Assembly: GCA_036417435.1 (NCBI GenBank)
Contig: JAZAQT010000670.1
Coordinates: 434,001 to 498,000 of the forward strand
Source of the DNA: Inia geoffrensis
Lineage: Eukaryota > Chordata > Mammalia > Artiodactyla > Iniidae
Direction of reading: 5' to 3'
Length of the DNA stretch: 64,000 nt
Below are positions 1-10,428 of the stretch, piece by piece; the first letter of the stretch is position 1; each line of letters begins with the position of its first letter. Position numbers and translations under genes: made by a program. The notes under the pieces are model-generated. The model ran no database searches, was not told where the DNA came from, and was given only the letters and a program-made list of their open reading frames with translations.

Positions 1-530
1 ATGGATATAGAAGTTGTGGTACATCCCTACAATGGAATATCACTCAACAATGAAATCAATGGCAACACACCAGTAGCAGCATAATGACAGGATTTAGTTA
101 TGATGATTCTAAGTGAAATAAGTCACACAGAAAAAGAAACATCATAAGATATCACTAATACCGGGAATGTAAACACGGCTACGTGTGAACTGCATTACAA
201 AACACAACAGAGTCTCACATTTACAAAAGAAACTTATGCTTGCTTAAGGGGAAAGGAGAGTGGGGAGGCTGCATAAAACCAGAGGTTCATATTAGGACAG
301 ATACCATTCCATAAGCCAAATATATATTAGACAAGACCTACTCCTTGCTCAACGAAATGGACTCAACACCCCGTATTCAAAACCTAGGAATATGCCTGAC
401 TATGAAGAAAATTAAAACCCATACATTTATAGGTCTCCATAAGAAAATCATTTGTGTACAGCACCATACACACAGCAGTGTCAATAAGCTAAATCCCCTT
501 ATAAAAATAAATTTGAAAAACAAAACACAA

Positions 531-1701
531 GGACTGTGAAATAGAGAGAAATTCTTAAATAAGTCCTTCAGGGCTTGTGAGGAATCTTGGATTTACCACC
601 TCTACATCCACAGCTGGGGGAGAGATAAGGCTGGACACTTGGGGCTGATACTATTGGTGAGGGAATGCAGACCCTTTGAGGTAATGGTGCATGGTTCCCA
701 TTCCACGGGTCCCAAATCTCCACGTTTAAGGGATTTAACCTTCAGCTAAAATATGCATGGAAAACCCAGAATATGGTCCACGAAGTGATCAGGCATAATT
801 TCTAAAACTCATCGCCATTTTCGCCCCCTGATACTCGAGTTCGCCGTTCCAGATGCGATATTAACATTTTCCCCACTTGGAGAGTCAGTGCCTTTGACCT
901 CTTGTTTGGCACAGTTTGCAATTTCTGTGGAAGATGAACAGGAATAAGGAGAACCAATGAGCGGCTAACTCGATGTGTTTGGACGGGCACATTGAACTCT
1001 GATTTCCCTACAGGAAGAAGAATTCACCAAAGGCTCAGCGGGCCATGCCGGAACGAGATTAGGGCCTGAAGCAATTCTTCGGGTTTTCGGTCAGCTCACA
1101 AGAAAGCGAGTTGAGAAAAGGAGATCTTTGGCACTGTAACTCACAATCCTGCAGAGTTCCAAATGACCCCTATCATCCAAAAATTTATTGAAGGAAGGCT
1201 GTGAAGAGGACTTGAACGCGACGCAGAATTGCAGAAAACAGATATCAGGGGGTAGATAAGAATTGCTCTGAAAGCGTAGGAAAAGAGGCAGCAGCAGTTC
1301 GACAGTGATGCACTTGGCCAAAAAGGGCGTATGCGTTTTTTCCTGAATATATTCAGGAAAACACGCATACGCCCTTTTTGGCCAACCAAGCAAGCCTGCA
1401 ATGGAAATCCGCACTACAAGGAAGTCTCACTTCCCACCGAACCAAAGGGCCGTCCGAAAAAAGTGTAAAATCCAGAGAGGCAGGACAGGCCGTGGAGAAC
1501 CGGAAGCCTTGTTATGCTGATGGGCGGGATGTAAATTGCCAACAGCCACTCTGGAGAAGTGGATGGTGTTTCCTGGAAGAAAGAAAAAACGAAGCTAGAG
1601 AGCCTAGGGCACTTCCACTTATGGTGCTATAGATTCGGAAAATTTAAATGAAAAAGACACAGCCACACCAAAGTTTGGGGCTGCTGTGTGTACGGGATCC
1701 T
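531..1701 (+). other. Non-L1 part of the monomer, origin unrecognised (shown for copy 1; recurs in every monomer)
   Basis: These ~1.17 kb carry no L1 pattern that I recognise. They hold the 72-bp palindrome, the single XhoI, EcoRI and BamHI sites, a CCAAT motif at 954-958 in a good NF-Y-like context (AACCAATGA), and a small inverted repeat GGAAGT-CTC-ACTTCC at 1420-1434. The CCAAT motif is lost in copies 14, 26, 27 and 35, which argues against strict constraint. The base composition looks richer in CpG than the L1 part. Several 60-130-codon frames cover it on both strands, but none is kept intact in all copies. It could be another ancient transposon, an LTR or a captured single-copy sequence. 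Confidence 0.6.
1314..1385. repeat. 72-bp zero-spacer palindrome, copy 1 (1 mismatch)
   Basis: Two 36-nt arms meet at the centre TGAATA|TATTCA. Arms begin TTGGCCAAAAAGGGCGTATG and end GGCCAA. C at 1362 in the right arm breaks one pair. The flanks are not inverted repeats. Confidence 0.98.
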
Positions 1702-2269
1702 TGACTATGGTACAACTTTAATAGCCCAGAAAGAGAAAAATGGATATAGAAGTTGTGGTACATCCCTACAATGGAATATCACTCAACAATGAAATCAATG
1801 GCAACACACCAGTAGCAGCATAATGACAGGATTTAGTTATGATGATTCTAAGTGAAATAAGTCACACAGAAAAAGAAACATCATAAGATATCACTAATAC
1901 CGGGAATGTAAACACGGCTACGTGTGAACTGCATTACAAAACAGAACAGAGTCTCACATTTACAAAAGAAACTTATGCTTGCTTAAGGGGAAAGGAGAGT
2001 GGGGAGGCTGCATAAAACCAGAGGTTCATATTAGGACAGATACCATTCCATAAGCCAAATATATACTAGACAAGACCTACTCCTTGCTCAACGAAATGGA
2101 CTCAACACCCCGTATTCAAAACCTAGGAATATGCCTGACTATGAAGAAAATTAAAACCCATACATTTATAGGTCTCCATAAGAAAATCATTTGTGTACAG
2201 CACCATACACACAGCAGTGTCAATAAGCTAAATCCCCTTATAAAAATAAATTTGAAAAGCAAAACACAA
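1702..2269 (+). mobile_element. LINE-1 3'-end-derived segment of the monomer (shown across the copy 1/2 junction; recurs in every monomer)
   Basis: This ~570-bp stretch reads like the end of ORF2 and the 3'UTR of a cetartiodactyl L1. Recognisable in order: 'aatggatatagaag' with 'gtggtacat', 'acaatggaatatcactca', 'ctaagtgaaataagtcac', 'aagatatcactaata', 'gggaaaggagagtgggga', 'caagacctact', and near the end 'gtgtacagcacc' followed by a poly(A)-signal-like AATAAA and an A-rich tail. It lies in L1 sense orientation on the plus strand. The 5' edge is soft: similarity fades near the GGATCC site. The 3' edge is the A-rich stretch. Stops interrupt the former coding part, so it is a fossil. Equivalent segments occur from about -37 to +530 relative to every monomer start. 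Matching was done from memory of L1 sequence; a repeat-library search would settle it. Confidence 0.8.
2245..2250 (+). promoter_or_regulatory. AATAAA poly(A) signal of the fossil L1 3' end
   Basis: AATAAA lies about 15 bp before the end of an A-rich stretch, where an L1 poly(A) signal is expected. The same hexamer is at offset ~506 of the other monomers (506-511 in copy 1). It could still process plus-strand satellite transcripts; that is inference. Confidence 0.5.
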
Positions 2270-3049
2270 GGACTGTGAAATAGAGAGAAATTCTTAAATA
2301 AGTCCTTCAGGGCTTGTGAGGAATCTTGGATTTACCACCTCTACATCCACAGCTGGGGGAGAGATAAGGCTGGACACTTGGGGCTGATAGTATTGGTGAG
2401 GGAATGCAGACCCTTTGAGGTAATGGTGCATGGTTCCCATTCCACGGGTCCCAAATCTCCACGTTTAAGGGATTTATCCTTCAGCTAAAATATGCATGGA
2501 AAACCCAGAATATGGTCCACGAAGTGATCAGGCATAATTTCTAAAACTCATCGCCATTTTCGCCCCCTGATACTCGAGTTCGCCGTTCCAGATGCGATAT
2601 TAACATTCTTCCCTCTTGGAGAGTCAGTGCCTTTGACCTCTTCTTTGGCACAGTTTGCAATTTCTGTGGAAGATGAACAGGAATAAGGAGAACCAATGAG
2701 CGGCTAACTCGATGTGTTTGGACGGGCACATTGAACTCTGATTTCCCTACAGGAAGAAGAATTTACCAAAGGCTCAGCGGGCCATGCCGGAACGAGATTA
2801 GGGCCTGAAGCAATTCTTCGGGTTTTCGGTCAGCTCACAAGAAAGCAAGTTGAGAAAAGGAGATCTTTGGCACTGTAACTCACAATCCTGCAGAGTTCCA
2901 AATGACCCCTATCATCCAAAAATTTATTGAAGGAAGGCTGTGAAGAGGACTTGAACGCGACGCAGAATTGCAGAAAACAGATATCAGGGGGTAGATAAGA
3001 ATTGCTCTGAAAGCGTAGGAAAAGAGGCAGCAGTTCGACAGTGATGCAC

Positions 3050-3121
3050 TTGGCCAAAAAGGGCGTATGCGTTTTTTCCTGAATATATTCAGGAAAAAAC
3101 GCATACGCCCTTTTTGGCCAA
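3050..3121. repeat. 72-bp palindrome, copy 2 (perfect)
   Basis: All 36 pairs match and there is no spacer. The symmetry stops sharply: C precedes and C follows. Confidence 0.98.
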
Positions 3122-3475
3122 CCAAGCAAGCCTGCAATGGAAATCCGCACTACAAGGAAGTCTCACTTCCCACCGATCCAAAGGGCCGTCCGAAAAAAGT
3201 GTAAAATCCAGAGAGGCAGGACAGGCCGTGGAGAACCGGCAGCCTTGTTATGCTGATGGGCGGGATGTAAATTGCCAACAGCCACTCTGGAGAAGTGGAT
3301 GGTGTTTCCTGGAACAAAGAAAAAACCAAGCTAGAGAGCCTAGGGCACTTCCACTTATGGTGCTATAGATTCGGAAAATTTAAATGAAAAAGACACAGCC
3401 ACACCAAAGTTTGGGGCTGCTCTGTGTACGGGATCCTTGACTATGGTACAACTTTAATAGCCCAGAAAGAGAAAA

Positions 3476-5214
3476 ATGGATATAGAAGTTGTGGTACATC
3501 CCTACAATGGAATATCACTCAACAATGAAATCCATGGCAACACACCAGTAGCAGCATAATGACAGGATTTAGTTATGATGATTCTAAGTGAAATAAGTCA
3601 CACAGAAAAAGAAACATCATAAGATATCACTAATACCGGGAATGTAAACACGGCTACGTGTGAACTGCATTACAAAACACAACAGAGTCTCACATTTACA
3701 AAAGAAACTTATGCTTGCTTAAGGGGAAAGGAGAGTGGGGAGGCTGCATAAAACCAGAGGTTCATATTAGGACAGATACCATTCCATAAGCCAAATATAT
3801 ATTACACAAGACCTACTCCTTGCTCAACGAAATGGACTCAACACCCCGTATTCAAAACCTAGGAATATGCCTGACTATGAAGAAAATTAAAACCCATACA
3901 TTTATAGGTCTCCATAAGAAAATCATTTGTGTACAGCACCATACACACAGCAGTGTCAATAAGCTAAATCCCCTTATAAAAATAAATTTGAAAAACAAAA
4001 CACAAGGACTGTGAAATAGAGAGAAATTCTTAAATAAGTCCTTCAGGGCTTGTGAGGAATCTTGGATTTACCACCTCTACATCCACAGCTGGGGGAGAGA
4101 TAAGGCTGGACACTTGGGGCTGATACTATTGGTGAGGGAATGCAGACCCTTTGAGGTAATGGTGCATGGTTCCCATTCCACGGGTCCCAAATCTCCACGT
4201 TTAAGGGATTTATCCTTCAGCTAAACTATGCATGGAAAACCCAGAATATGGTCCACGAAGTGATCAGGCATAATTTCTAAAACTCATCGCCATTTTCGCC
4301 CCCTGATACTCGAGTTCGCCGTTCCAGATGCGATATTAACATTCTCCCCACTTGGAGAGTCAGTGCCTTTGACCTCTTGTTTGGCACAGTTTGCAATTTC
4401 TGTGGAAGATGAACAGGAATAAGGAGAACCAATGAGCGGCTAACTCGATGTGTTTGGACGGGCACATTGAACTCTGATTTCCCTACAGGAAGAAGAATTC
4501 ACCAAAGGCTCAGCGGGCCATGCCGGAACGAGATTAGGGCCTGAAGCAATTCTTCGGGTTTTCGGTCAGCTCACAAGAAAGCGAGTTGAGAAAAGGAGAT
4601 CTTTGGCACTGTAACTCAAAATCCTGCAGAGTTCCAAATGACCCCTATCATCCAAAAATTTATTGAAGGAAGGCTGTGAAGAGGACTTGAACGCGACGCA
4701 GAATTGCAGAAAACAGATATCAGGGGGTAGATAAGAATTGCTCTGAAAGCGTAGGAAAAGAGGCAGCAGCAGTTCGACAGTGATGCACTTGGCCAAAAAG
4801 GGCGTATGCGTTTTTTCCTGAATATATTCAGGAAAACACGCATACGCCCTTTTTGGCCAACCAAGCAAGCCTGCAATGGAAATCCGCACTACAAGGAAGT
4901 CTCACTTCCCACCGATCCAAAGGGCGGTCCGAAAAAAGTGTAAAATCCAGAGAGGCAGGACAGGCCGTGGAGAACCGGCAGCCTTGTTATGCTGATGGGC
5001 GGGATGTAAATTGCCAACAGCCACTCTGGAGAAGTGGATGGTGTTTCCTGGAACAAAGAAAAAACCAAGCTAGAGAGCCTAGGGCACTTCCACTTATGGT
5101 GCTATAGATTCGGAAAATTTAAATGAAAAAGACACAGCCACACCAAAGTTTGGGGCTGCTCTGTGTACGGGATCCTTGACTATGGTACAACTTTAATAGC
5201 CCAGAAAGAGAAAA
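3476..5214 (+). repeat. Satellite monomer 3 (1,739 bp, A front with B end)
   Basis: A-type triplet run and mismatched palindrome, but the stretch after it ('gatccaaag', 'ggaacaaagaaaaaaccaag', 'gctgctctgtg') is type B. This is a recombinant, with the switch soon after the palindrome. Confidence 0.97.
4789..4860. repeat. 72-bp palindrome, copy 3 (1 mismatch)
   Basis: C at 4837, the type A mismatch. Confidence 0.98.
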
Positions 5215-6953
5215 ATGGATATAGAAGTTGTGGTACATCCCTACAATGGAATATCACTCAACAATGAAATCAATGGCAACACACCAGTAGCAGCATAATG
5301 ACAGGATTTAGTTATGATGATTCTAAGTGAAATAAGTCACACAGAAAAAGAAACATCATAAGATATCACTAATACCGGGAATGTAAACACGGCTACGTGT
5401 GAACTGCATTACAAAACACAACAGAGTCTCACATTTACAAAAGAAACTTATGCTTGCTTAAGGGGAAAGGAGAGTGGGGAGGCTGCATAAAACCAGAGGT
5501 TCATATTAGGACAGATACCATTCCATAAGCCAAATATATATTAGACAAGACCTACTCCTTGCTCAACGAAATGGACTCAACACCCCGTATTCAAAACCTA
5601 GGAATATGCCTGACTATGAAGAAAATTAAAACCCATACATTTATAGGTCTCCATAAGAAAATCATTTGTGTACAGCACCATACACACAGCAGTGTCAATA
5701 AGCTAAATCCCCTTATAAAAATAAATTTGAAAAACAAAACACAAGGACTGTGAAATAGAGAGAAATTCTTAAATAAGTCCTTCAGGGCTTGTGAGGAATC
5801 TTGGATTTACCACCTCTACATCCACAGCTGGGGGAGAGATAAGGCTGGACACTTGGGGCTGATACTATTGGTGAGGGAATGCAGACCCTTTTAGGTAATG
5901 GTGCATGGTTCCCATTCCACGGGTCCCAAATCTCCACGTTTAAGGGATTTAACCTTCAGCTAAAATATGCATGGAAAACCCAGAATATGGTCCACGAAGT
6001 GATCAGGCATAATTTCTAAAACTCATCGCCATTTTCGCCCCCTGATACTCGAGTTCGCCGTTCCAGATGCGATATTAACATTTTCCCCACTTGGAGAGTC
6101 AGTGCCTTTGACCTCTTGTTTGGCACAGTTTGCAATTTCTGTGGAAGATGAACAGGAATAAGGAGAACCAATGAGCGGCTAACTCGATGTGTTTGGACGG
6201 GCACATTGAACTCTGATTTCCCTACAGGAAGAAGAATTCACCAAAGGCTCAGCGGGCCATGCCGGAACGAGATTAGGGCCTGAAGCAATTCTTCGGGTTT
6301 TCGGTCAGCTCACAAGAAAGCGAGTTGAGAAAAGGAGATCTTTGGCACTGTAACTCACAATCCTGCAGAGTTCCAAATGACCCCTATCATCCAAAAATTT
6401 ATTGAAGGAAGGCTGTGAAGAGGACTTGAACGCGACGCAGAATTGCAGAAAACAGATATCAGGGGGTAGATAAGAATTGCTCTGAAAGCGTAGGAAAAGA
6501 GGCAGCAGCAGTTCGACAGTGATGCACTTGGCCAAAAAGGGCGTATGCGTTTTTTCCTGAATATATTCAGGAAAACACGCATACGCCCTTTTTGGCCAAC
6601 CAAGCAAGCCTGCAATGGAAATCCGCACTAGAAGGAAGTCTCACTTCCCACCGAACCAAAGGGCCGTCCGAAAAAAGTGTAAAATCCAGAGAGGCAGGAC
6701 AGGCCGTGGAGAACCGGAAGCCTTGTTATGCTGATGGGCGGGATGTAAATTGCCAACAGCCACTCTGGAGAAGTGGATGGTGTTTCCTGGAAGAAAGAAA
6801 AAACGAAGCTAGAGAGCCTAGGGCACTTCCACTTATGGTGCTATAGATTCGGAAAATTTAAATGAAAAAGACACAGCCACACCAAAGTTTGGGGCTGCTG
6901 TGTGTACGGGATCCTTGACTATGGTACAACTTTAATAGCCCAGAAAGAGAAAA
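5215..6953 (+). repeat. Satellite monomer 4 (1,739 bp, type A)
   Basis: Near-copy of monomer 1 with 'cccttttagg' near 5890 and 'ctagaagg' after the palindrome. Confidence 0.97.
6528..6599. repeat. 72-bp palindrome, copy 4 (1 mismatch)
   Basis: C at 6576, the type A mismatch. Confidence 0.98.
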
Positions 6954-8689
6954 ATGGATATAGAAGTTGTGGTACATCCCTACAATGGAATATCACTCAA
7001 CAATGAAATCAATGGCAACACACCAGTAGCAGCATAATGACAGGATTTAGTTATGATGATTCTAAGTGAAATAAGTCACACAGAAAAAGAAACATCATAA
7101 GATATCACTAATACCGGGAATGTAAACACGGCTACGTGTGAACTGCATTACAAAACAGAACAGAGTCTCACATTTACAAAAGAAACTTATGCTTGCTTAA
7201 GGGGAAAGGAGAGTGGGGAGGCTGCATAAAACCAGAGGTTCATATTAGGACAGATACCATTCCATAAGCCAAATATATACTAGACAAGACCTACTCCTTG
7301 CTCAACGAAATGGACTCAACACCCCGTATTCAAAACCTAGGAATATGCCTGACTATGAAGAAAATTAAAACCTATACATTTATAGGTCTCCATAAGAAAA
7401 TCATTTGTGTACAGCACCATACACACAGCAGTGTCAATAAGCTAAATCCCCTTATAAAAATAAATTTGAAAAGCAAAACACAAGGACTGTGAAATAGAGA
7501 GAAATTCTTAAATAAGTCCTTCAGGGCTTGTGAGGAATCTTGGATTTACCACCTCTACATCCACAGCTGGGGGAGAGATAAGGCTGGACACTTGGGGCTG
7601 ATAGTATTGGTGAGGGAATGCAGACCCTTTGAGGTAATGGTGCATGGTTCCCATTCCACGGGTCCCAAATCTCCACGTTTAAGGGATTTATCCTTCAGCT
7701 AAAATATGCATGGAAAACCCAGAATATGGTCCACGAAGTGATCAGGCATAATTTCTAAAACTCATCGCCATTTTCGCCCCCTGATACTCGAGTTCGCCGT
7801 TCCAGATGCGATATTAACATTCTTCCCTCTTGGAGAGTCAGTGCCTTTGACCTCTTCTTTGGCACAGTTTGCAATTTCTGTGGAAGATGAACAGGAATAA
7901 GGAGAACCAATGAGCGGCTAACTCGATGTGTTTGGACGGGCACATTGAACTCTGATTTCCCTACAGGAAGAAGAATTCACCAAAGGCTCAGCGGGCCATG
8001 CCGGAACGAGATTAGGGCCTGAAGCAATTCTTCGGGTTTTCGGTCAGCTCACAAGAAAGCAAGTTGAGAAAAGGAGATCTTTGGCACTGTAACTCACAAT
8101 CCTGCAGAGTTCCAAATGACCCCTATCATCCAAAAATTTATTGAAGGAAGGCTGTGAAGAGGACTTGAACGCGACGCAGAATTGCAGAAAACAGATATCA
8201 GGGGGTAGATAAGAATTGCTCTGAAAGCGTAGGAAAAGAGGCAGCAGTTCGACAGTGATGCACTTGGCCAAAAAGGGCGTATGCGTTTTTTCCTGAATAT
8301 ATTCAGGAAAAAACGCATACGCCCTTTTTGGCCAACCAAGCAAGCCTGCAATGGAAATCCGCACTACAAGGAAGTCTCACTTCCCACCGATCCAAAGGGC
8401 CGTCCGAAAAAAGTGTAAAATCCAGAGAGGCAGGACAGGCCGTGGAGAACCGGCAGCCTTGTTATGCTGATGGGCGGGATGTAAATTGCCAACAGCCACT
8501 CTGGAGAAGTGGATGGTGTTTCCTGGAACAAAGAAAAAACCAAGCTAGAGAGCCTAGGGCACTTCCACTTATGGTGCTATAGATTCGGAAAATTTAAATG
8601 AAAAAGACACAGCCACACCAAAGTTTGGGGCTGCTCTGTGTACGGGATCCTTGACTATGGTACAACTTTAATAGCCCAGAAAGAGAAAA
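6954..8689 (+). repeat. Satellite monomer 5 (1,736 bp, type B)
   Basis: Near-copy of monomer 2, EcoRI site present, with 'aaacctatac' in the L1 part. Confidence 0.97.
8264..8335. repeat. 72-bp palindrome, copy 5 (perfect)
   Basis: Both arms match fully. Confidence 0.98.
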
Positions 8690-10428
8690 ATGGATATAGA
8701 AGTTGTGGTACATCCCTACAATGGAATATCACTCAACAATGAAATCCATGGCAACACACCAGTAGCAGCATAATGACAGGATTTAGTTATGATGATTCTA
8801 AGTGAAATAAGTCACACAGAAAAAGAAACATCATAAGATATCACTAATACCGGGAATGTAAACACGGCTACGTGTGAACTGCATTACAAAACACAACAGA
8901 GTCTCACATTTACAAAAGAAACTTATGCTTGCTTAAGGGGAAAGGAGAGTGGGGAGGCTGCATAAAACCAGAGGTTCATATTAGGACAGATACCATTCCA
9001 TAAGCCAAATATATATTACACAAGACCTACTCCTTGCTCAACGAAATGGACTCAACACCCCGTATTCAAAACCTAGGAATATGCCTGACTATGAAGAAAA
9101 TTAAAACCCATACATTTATAGGTCTCCATAAGAAAATCATTTGTGTACAGCACCATACACACAGCAGTGTCAATAAGCTAAATCCCCTTATAAAAATAAA
9201 TTTGAAAAACAAAACACAAGGACTGTGAAATAGAGAGAAATTCTTAAATAAGTCCTTCAGGGCTTGTGAGGAATCTTGGATTTACCACCTCTACATCCAC
9301 AGCTGGGGGAGAGATAAGGCTGGACACTTGGGGCTGATACTATTGGTGAGGGAATGCAGACCCTTTGAGGTAATGGTGCATGGTTCCCATTCCACGGGTC
9401 CCAAATCTCCACGTTTAAGGGATTTAACCTTCAGCTAAAATATGCATGGAAAACCCAGAATATGGTCCACGAAGTGATCAGGCATAATTTCTAAAACTCA
9501 TCGCCATTTTCGCCCCCTGATACTCGAGTTCGCCGTTCCAGATGCGATATTAACATTCTCCCCACTTGGAGAGTCAGTGCCTTTGACCTCTTGTTTGGCA
9601 CAGTTTGCAATTTCTGTGGAAGATGAACAGGAATAAGGAGAACCAATGAGCGGCTAACTCGATGTGTTTGGACGGGCACATTGAACTCTGATTTCCCTAC
9701 AGGAAGAAGAATTCACCAAAGGCTCAGCGGGCCATGCCGGAACGAGATTAGGGCCTGAAGCAATTCTTCGGGTTTTCGGTCAGCTCACAAGAAAGCGAGT
9801 TGAGAAAAGGAGATCTTTGGCACTGTAACTCACAATCCTGCAGAGTTCCAAATGACCCCTATCATCCAAAAATTTATTGAAGGAAGGCTGTGAAGAGGAC
9901 TTGAACGCGACGCAGAATTGCAGAAAACAGATATCAGGGGGTAGATAAGAATTGCTCTGAAAGCGTAGGAAAAGAGGCAGCAGCAGTTCGACAGTGATGC
10001 ACTTGGCCAAAAAGGGCGTATGCGTTTTTTCCTGAATATATTCAGGAAAACACGCATACGCCCTTTTTGGCCAACCAAGCAAGCCTGCAATGGAAATCCG
10101 CACTAGAAGGAAGTCTCACTTCCCACCGAACCAAAGGGCCGTCCGAAAAAAGTGTAAAATCCAGAGAGGCAGGACAGGCCGTGGAGAACCGGAAGCCTTG
10201 TTATGCTGATGGGCGGGATGTAAATTGCCAACAGCCACTCTGGAGAAGTGGATGGTGTTTTCTGGAAGAAAGAAAAAACGAAGCTAGAGAGCCTAGGGCA
10301 CTTCCACTTATGGTGCTATAGATTCGGAAAATTTAAATGAAAAAGACACAGCCACACCAAAGTTTGGGGCTGCTGTGTGTACGGGATCCTTGACTATGGT
10401 ACAACTTTAATAGCCCAGAAAGAGAAAA
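8690..10428 (+). repeat. Satellite monomer 6 (1,739 bp, type A)
   Basis: Front half matches monomer 3 ('gaaatccatgg', 'attacacaag'); the end matches monomer 4 (A type). 'gtgttttctgg' near 10256 is private. Confidence 0.97.
10003..10074. repeat. 72-bp palindrome, copy 6 (1 mismatch)
   Basis: C at 10051, the type A mismatch. Confidence 0.98.

Larger units (their letters stand above)
1..1739 (+). repeat. Satellite monomer 1 (1,739 bp, type A)
   Basis: Starts at the first base of the window, so the array extends upstream. Carries GCAGCAGCAG before the palindrome, 'ggaagaaagaaaaaacgaag' after it and 'gctgctgtgtg' near the end. Closest to monomer 4. Confidence 0.97.
1740..3475 (+). repeat. Satellite monomer 2 (1,736 bp, type B)
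   Basis: Type B markers: 'aacagaacag', 'gatagtattgg', 'tcttctttgg'. It has lost the EcoRI site (GAATTT at about 2759). Closest to monomer 5. Confidence 0.97.
1..5214 (+). repeat. Higher-order repeat: trimer unit, first copy (monomers 1-3)
   Basis: Monomers 1, 2 and 3 are distinguishable from each other but each nearly matches the monomer three places downstream. Lengths 1739-1736-1739 recur exactly in monomers 4-6. Shared private markers include 'cattttccccac' (1 and 4), 'cattcttccctc' (2 and 5) and 'attacacaagacc' (3 and 6). Confidence 0.85.
5215..10428 (+). repeat. Higher-order repeat: trimer unit, second copy (monomers 4-6)
   Basis: Same monomer order and lengths as the first trimer, period 5,214 bp. 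Differences seen include 'ctttgagg' to 'cttttagg' near 5890, 'ctacaagg' to 'ctagaagg' near 6630, and an exchanged last third in monomer 6, which resembles the end of monomer 4 rather than that of monomer 3. Confidence 0.85.

Noticed and set aside
831..852. tRNA B-box-like string around the XhoI site ('gagttcgccgttcc')
   Set aside because: It departs from the B-box consensus, no A box lies at a fitting distance, and no cloverleaf can be drawn.
1060..1100. CENP-B box candidate near 'ttcgggttttcggtc'
   Set aside because: It begins TTCG and is GC-rich, but lacks the A and the CGGG at the required places. I found no site on either strand fitting TTCGnnnnAnnCGGG.
1091..1414. A 106-132-codon minus-strand frame recurring in nearly every monomer, with an overlapping 85-codon frame
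   Set aside because: The two frames overlap in different registers, both run through the palindrome, start and length change with single-base differences (107, 106, 116, 132, 75 codons), and I see no known domain. Recurrence follows from the satellite, not from selection.
1420..1434. Small inverted repeat GGAAGT-CTC-ACTTCC after the palindrome
   Set aside because: Six-base arms are expected by chance at this scale, and many monomers have lost one arm base ('ctacaagaag').
1378..1632. 84-codon plus-strand frame after the palindrome
   Set aside because: Truncated or shifted in monomers 10-15, 19, 28 and 30 by 1-bp changes; no domain or start context.
3050..3121. Palindrome as a rho-independent terminator or microRNA gene
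   Set aside because: The setting is a mammalian satellite, so a bacterial terminator does not apply. There is no hairpin loop of normal size and no evidence of transcription, so a microRNA call is unsupported.
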